Shown here piece by piece: positions 61,168 to 64,000 of a stretch of 64,000 bases of DNA (position 1 is the stretch's first letter; the number at the start of each line of letters is the position of its first letter). Origin of the DNA: Pterois miles. Taxonomy: Eukaryota > Chordata > Actinopteri > Perciformes > Scorpaenidae. The notes below the pieces were generated by a model. It was not told where the DNA came from and did not search any database. It saw only the letters and a list, made by a program, of their open reading frames with translations. Where the stretch lies: contig CAMQGK010000326.1 in NCBI GenBank assembly GCA_947000775.1, forward strand, positions 1 to 64,000. Direction: 5' to 3'. The position numbers and the translations under genes were made by a program.

Positions 61168-62121
61168 AGGGGTCAGACCTGCCGGAGTTTATGGGCCTGT
61201 GCTGGGTCCGACTGAGGGCGCAGACCCGCCGGTGTTTGTGGTACTGTGCTTTCTCCGAATGAGAGGTCAGACCTGCCGGCGTTTGTGGGCCTGTGCTGGG
61301 TCCAACTGAAGGCGCAGACCCGCCGGCGTTTGTTGGCCTGTCCTGGGTCCGACTGAGGGCGCAGACCTGCCGGCGTTTGTGTGCCAGTCCTGTGTCAGGC
61401 TTAGCGCGCCTACCTGCCGGCGTTTGTGGGCCTGTTTTGGGTCAGACTGAGTGGTCAGACCTGCCGGCGTTTGTGGGCCTGTGTTGGGTCAGACAGAGCG
61501 CGCCTACCCACCGGCGTTTGTGGGCCTGTCCTGTGTCCGACTGAGTAGTGCCGACCCGCCGGCGTTTGTGGGCCTGTCCTGGGTCCGACTGAGGGCGCAG
61601 ACCCGCCGGCGTTTGTGGGCCTGTCCTGAGTCCGACTGAGGGGTCAGACCTGCCGGCGTTTGTGGGCCTGTCCTGTGTCCGACTGAGTAGTGCAGACCCG
61701 CCGGCGTTTGTGGGCCTGTCCTGGGTCCGACTGAGCGCGCCTACCCACCGGCGTTTGTGGGCCTGTGCTGGGTCAGACTGAGGGGTCAGACCTGCCGGCG
61801 TTTGTGGGCCTGTGCTGGGTCCGACTGAGGGCGCAGACCCGCCGGTGTTTGTGTGCCAGTCCTGTGTCAGACTGAGCGCGCCTACCCGCTGGTGTTTGTG
61901 GGCCTGTACTGGGTCAGACTGAGGGTTCAGACCTGCCGGCGTTTGTGTGCCTGTGCTGGGTCCGACTGAAGGCTCAGACCTGCCGGTGTTTGTGGGCCTG
62001 TGCTTTGTCCGACTGAGGGGTCAGACCTGCCGGCTTTTTTTTGCCTGTACTGGGTCCGACTGAGTAGTGCAGACCCGCCGGCGTTTGTGGGCCTGTCCTG
62101 GGTCCGACTGAGTAGTGCAGA
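61168..62121 (+). repeat. 0.95-kb block, copy 2
   Basis: Paralogue of 59190-60143. After the poly-T P and an I monomer, this copy continues with a second I monomer and a D-like one (GACCCGCTGGCG) rather than B, marking the breakpoint near 62121. Confidence 0.82.
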
Positions 62122-63394
62122 CCCGCTGGCGTTTGTGGGCCTGTCCTGGGTCCGACTGAGGGCGCAGACCCGCCGGTGTTTGAGGGACTGTGCTTTCTCC
62201 GAATGAAAGGTCAGACATGCCGGCGTTTGTGGGCTTGTGCTGGGTCCAACTGAAGGCGCAGACCCGCTGGCGTTTGTGGGCCTGTCCTGGGTCCGACTGA
62301 GGGCGCAGACCTGCCGGCGTTTGTGTGCCAGTCCTGTGTCAGGCTGAGCGCGCCTACCCGCCGGCGTTTGTGGGCCTTTGTTGGGTCAGACTGAGGGGTC
62401 AGACCTACCGGCGTTTGTGGTCCTGTCCTGTGTCCGACTGAGTAGTGCAGACCCGCCGGCGTTTGTGGGCCTGTCCTGGGTCCGACTGAGGGCGCAGACC
62501 CGCCGGCGTTTGTGGGCCTGTCCTGAGTCCGACTGAGGGGTCAGACCTGCCGGCGTTTGTGGGCCTGTCCTGTGTCCGACTGAGTAGTGCAGACCCGCCG
62601 GCGTTTGTGGGCCTGTCCTGGGTCCGACTGAGCGCGCCTACCCACCGGCGTTTGTGGGCCTGTGCTGGGTCAGACTGAGGGTTCAGACCTGCCGGCGTTT
62701 GTGTGCCTGTGCTGGGTCCGACTGAAGGCTCAGACCTGCCGATGTTTGTGGGACTATGCTTTGTCCGACTGAGGGGTCAGACCTGCCGGCTTTTTTTTGC
62801 CTGTACTGGGTCCGACTGAGTAGTGCAGACCCGCCGGCGTTTCTGGGCCTGTCCTGGGTCCGACTGAGTAGTGCAGACCCGCCGGCGTTTGTGGGCCTGT
62901 CCTGGGTCCGACTGAGGGCGCAGACCCGCCGGTGTTTGAGGGACTGTGCTTTCTCCGAATGAAAGGTCAGACCTGCCGGCGTTTGTGGGCTTGTGCTGGG
63001 TCCAACTGAAGGCGCAGACCCGCTGGCGTTTGTGGGCCTGTCCTGGGTCCGACTGAGGGCGCAGACCTGCCGGCGTTTGTGTGCCAGTCCTGTGTCAGGC
63101 TGAGCGCGCCTACCCGCCGGCGTTTGTGGGCCTTTGTTGGGTCAGACTGAGGGGTCAGACCTACCGGCGTTTGTGGGCCTGTCCTGGGTCAGACTGTGCG
63201 CGCCTACCCGCCGGCGTTTGTGGGCCTGTCCTGGGTCCGGCTGAGGGCGCAGACCTGCCGGCGTTTGTGTTCCAGTCCTGTGTCAGACTGAGCGCGCCTA
63301 CCCGCTGGCGTTTGTGGGCCTGTGCTGGGTCCGACTGAGGGGTCAGACCTGCCGGCGTTTGTGGGCCTGTGCTGGGTCCGACTGATGCCGCAGA

Positions 63395-64000
63395 CCCGCC
63401 GGTGTTTGTGGGACTGTGCTTTCTCTGAATGAGAGGTCAGACCTGCCGGCGTTTGTGGGCCTGTGCTGGGTCAGACTGAGGGGTCAGACCTGCCGGCGTT
63501 TGTGGGCCTGTACTGAGTCCGACTGAGGGCGCAGACCCGCCGGTGTTTGTGGGACTGTGCTTTCTCCGAATGAGAGGTCAGACCTGCCGGCGTTTGTGGG
63601 CCTGTGCTGGGTCCAACTGAAGGCGCAGACCCGCCGGCGTTTGTGGGCCTGTCCTGGGTCCGACTGAGGGCGCAGACCTGCCGGCGTTTGTGTGCCAGTC
63701 CTGTGTCAGGCTGAGCGCGCCTATCCGCCGGCGTTTGTGGGCCTGTGCTGGGTCAGACTGAGGGGTCAGACCTGCCGGCGTTTGTGGGCCTGTGCTGGGT
63801 CAGACTGTGCGCGCCTACCCGCCGGCGTTTGTGGGCCTGTCCTGGGTCCGGCTGAGGGCGCAGACCTGCCGGCGTTTGTGTTCCAGTCCTGTGTCAGACT
63901 GAGCGCGCCTACCCGCTGGCGTTTGTGGGCCTGTGCTGGGTCCGACTGAGGGGTCAGACCCGCCGGTGTTTGTGGGACTGTGCTTTCTCTGATTGAGAGG
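63395..64000 (+). repeat. 0.6-kb block, copy 2, running off the right edge
   Basis: Paralogue of 60144-60749. The last bases read CTTTCTCTGATTGAGAGG where the left copy reads CTTTCTCTGAATGAGAGG. The array clearly continues past 64000, since the sequence stops inside a type C monomer. Confidence 0.8.

Larger units (their letters stand above)
1..64000 (+). repeat. 47-bp G-rich satellite array filling the window
   Basis: Landmarks recur every 47 bp from the first base to the last: for example, successive copies of the GTGCTGGGTC/GTGCTTTCTC landmark start at 1, 48, 95 and 142. Almost every monomer carries a TGA after (C/A)AC or GAC, then a variable linker (GGGGTCAGACC, GGGCGCAGACC, CGCGCCTACCC, AGTGCAGACCC), then CCGGCGTTTGTGGGCCTGT and a GGGTC(C/A)GAC end. 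No reverse-complement copies, unique spacers, transposon sequence or flanking DNA were seen. About 1,360 monomers fit. A hand count of one clean monomer gives 66% G+C and strong G-over-C, T-over-A bias on this strand. All positions without a more specific entry are ordinary monomers of this array. It is read as eukaryotic satellite DNA; the species and family name are not recognised. Confidence 0.97.

Noticed and set aside
1..64000. CRISPR array
   Set aside because: Repeats are directly contiguous at 47 bp with no unique spacers, the array is far too long, and no cas genes are present.
1..64000. Telomeric or interstitial telomere repeat
   Set aside because: No runs of TTAGGG, TTTAGGG or similar short units; the unit is 47 bp.
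1..64000. Centromeric alpha-like satellite with CENP-B boxes
   Set aside because: The monomer is not 171 bp, and I see no motif with the TTCG...CGGG layout of the CENP-B box. Centromere function cannot be excluded, but nothing here supports it.
1..64000. Canonical G-quadruplex arrays
   Set aside because: Each monomer has three short G runs (GGG, GGG, GGGG), but the loops between them are about 8, 9 and 20 bases, longer than the usual limit of seven.
1..64000. Hairpin or inverted-repeat element based on GCCGGC and GCGCGC
   Set aside because: These are short 6-bp palindromes (up to CGCCGGCG) within each monomer. No long inverted repeat or orientation switch was found.
1..64000. rRNA, tRNA or other structured RNA genes
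   Set aside because: No conserved rRNA stretches and no cloverleaf-like sequence; everything read fits the 47-bp monomer pattern.

Overview
The whole 64-kb window is one uninterrupted, head-to-tail tandem satellite array. The basic monomer is 47 bp, so the window holds roughly 1,360 copies. Every stretch I read is in the same orientation. I see no unique flanking DNA, no transposon, no RNA gene and no believable protein-coding gene, and both window edges lie inside the array, so the true array is longer than 64 kb. This points to a eukaryotic chromosome (heterochromatin, subtelomere or pericentromere). The commonest differences between monomers are C/T and G/A changes at CpG positions, which fits a genome with CpG methylation, but I cannot name the species or a known satellite family.

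The monomer is G-rich on the + strand (a clean example counted by hand has 20 G, 11 C, 11 T and 5 A). I phased it at the TGA found in almost every copy. At least sixteen recurring monomer types can be told apart; I label them A to P. They follow set orders. The core higher-order repeat (HOR) is A-B-C-D-E-F (6 x 47 = 282 bp), cleanest at 20546-21391. It alternates with G-H-I-J-K-F-L-M-F stretches and with an N-O-P-I cassette. Type I is consistently 48 bp.

Above this sit larger duplications. About 3.2 kb at 316-3580 recurs at 12800-16012 and in part at 6961-8420. A 1,649-bp unit is tandem at 8130-11427. A 470-bp unit is tandem at 23934-24873, and a 1,035-bp unit at 33674-35508. A 2.3-kb block lies at 25722 and 28780, a 2.06-kb block at 39087 and 45489, and a 1.6-kb block at 42477 and 47794. 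Roughly 0.6-0.95-kb blocks repeat in the last 5 kb.

The array has lateral domains. The left part (about 1-16 kb) and the middle (about 16-38 kb) lack a four-monomer Q module and a poly-T form of type P, both of which recur from about 38 kb to the right edge. Open reading frames of 62-148 codons are by-products of the repeat. The period is 47 bp, so each TGA rotates through the three frames, and open stretches lengthen only where a 48-bp monomer or a lost TGA intervenes. There are therefore no genes working together here. The interest is in the satellite's architecture and history.
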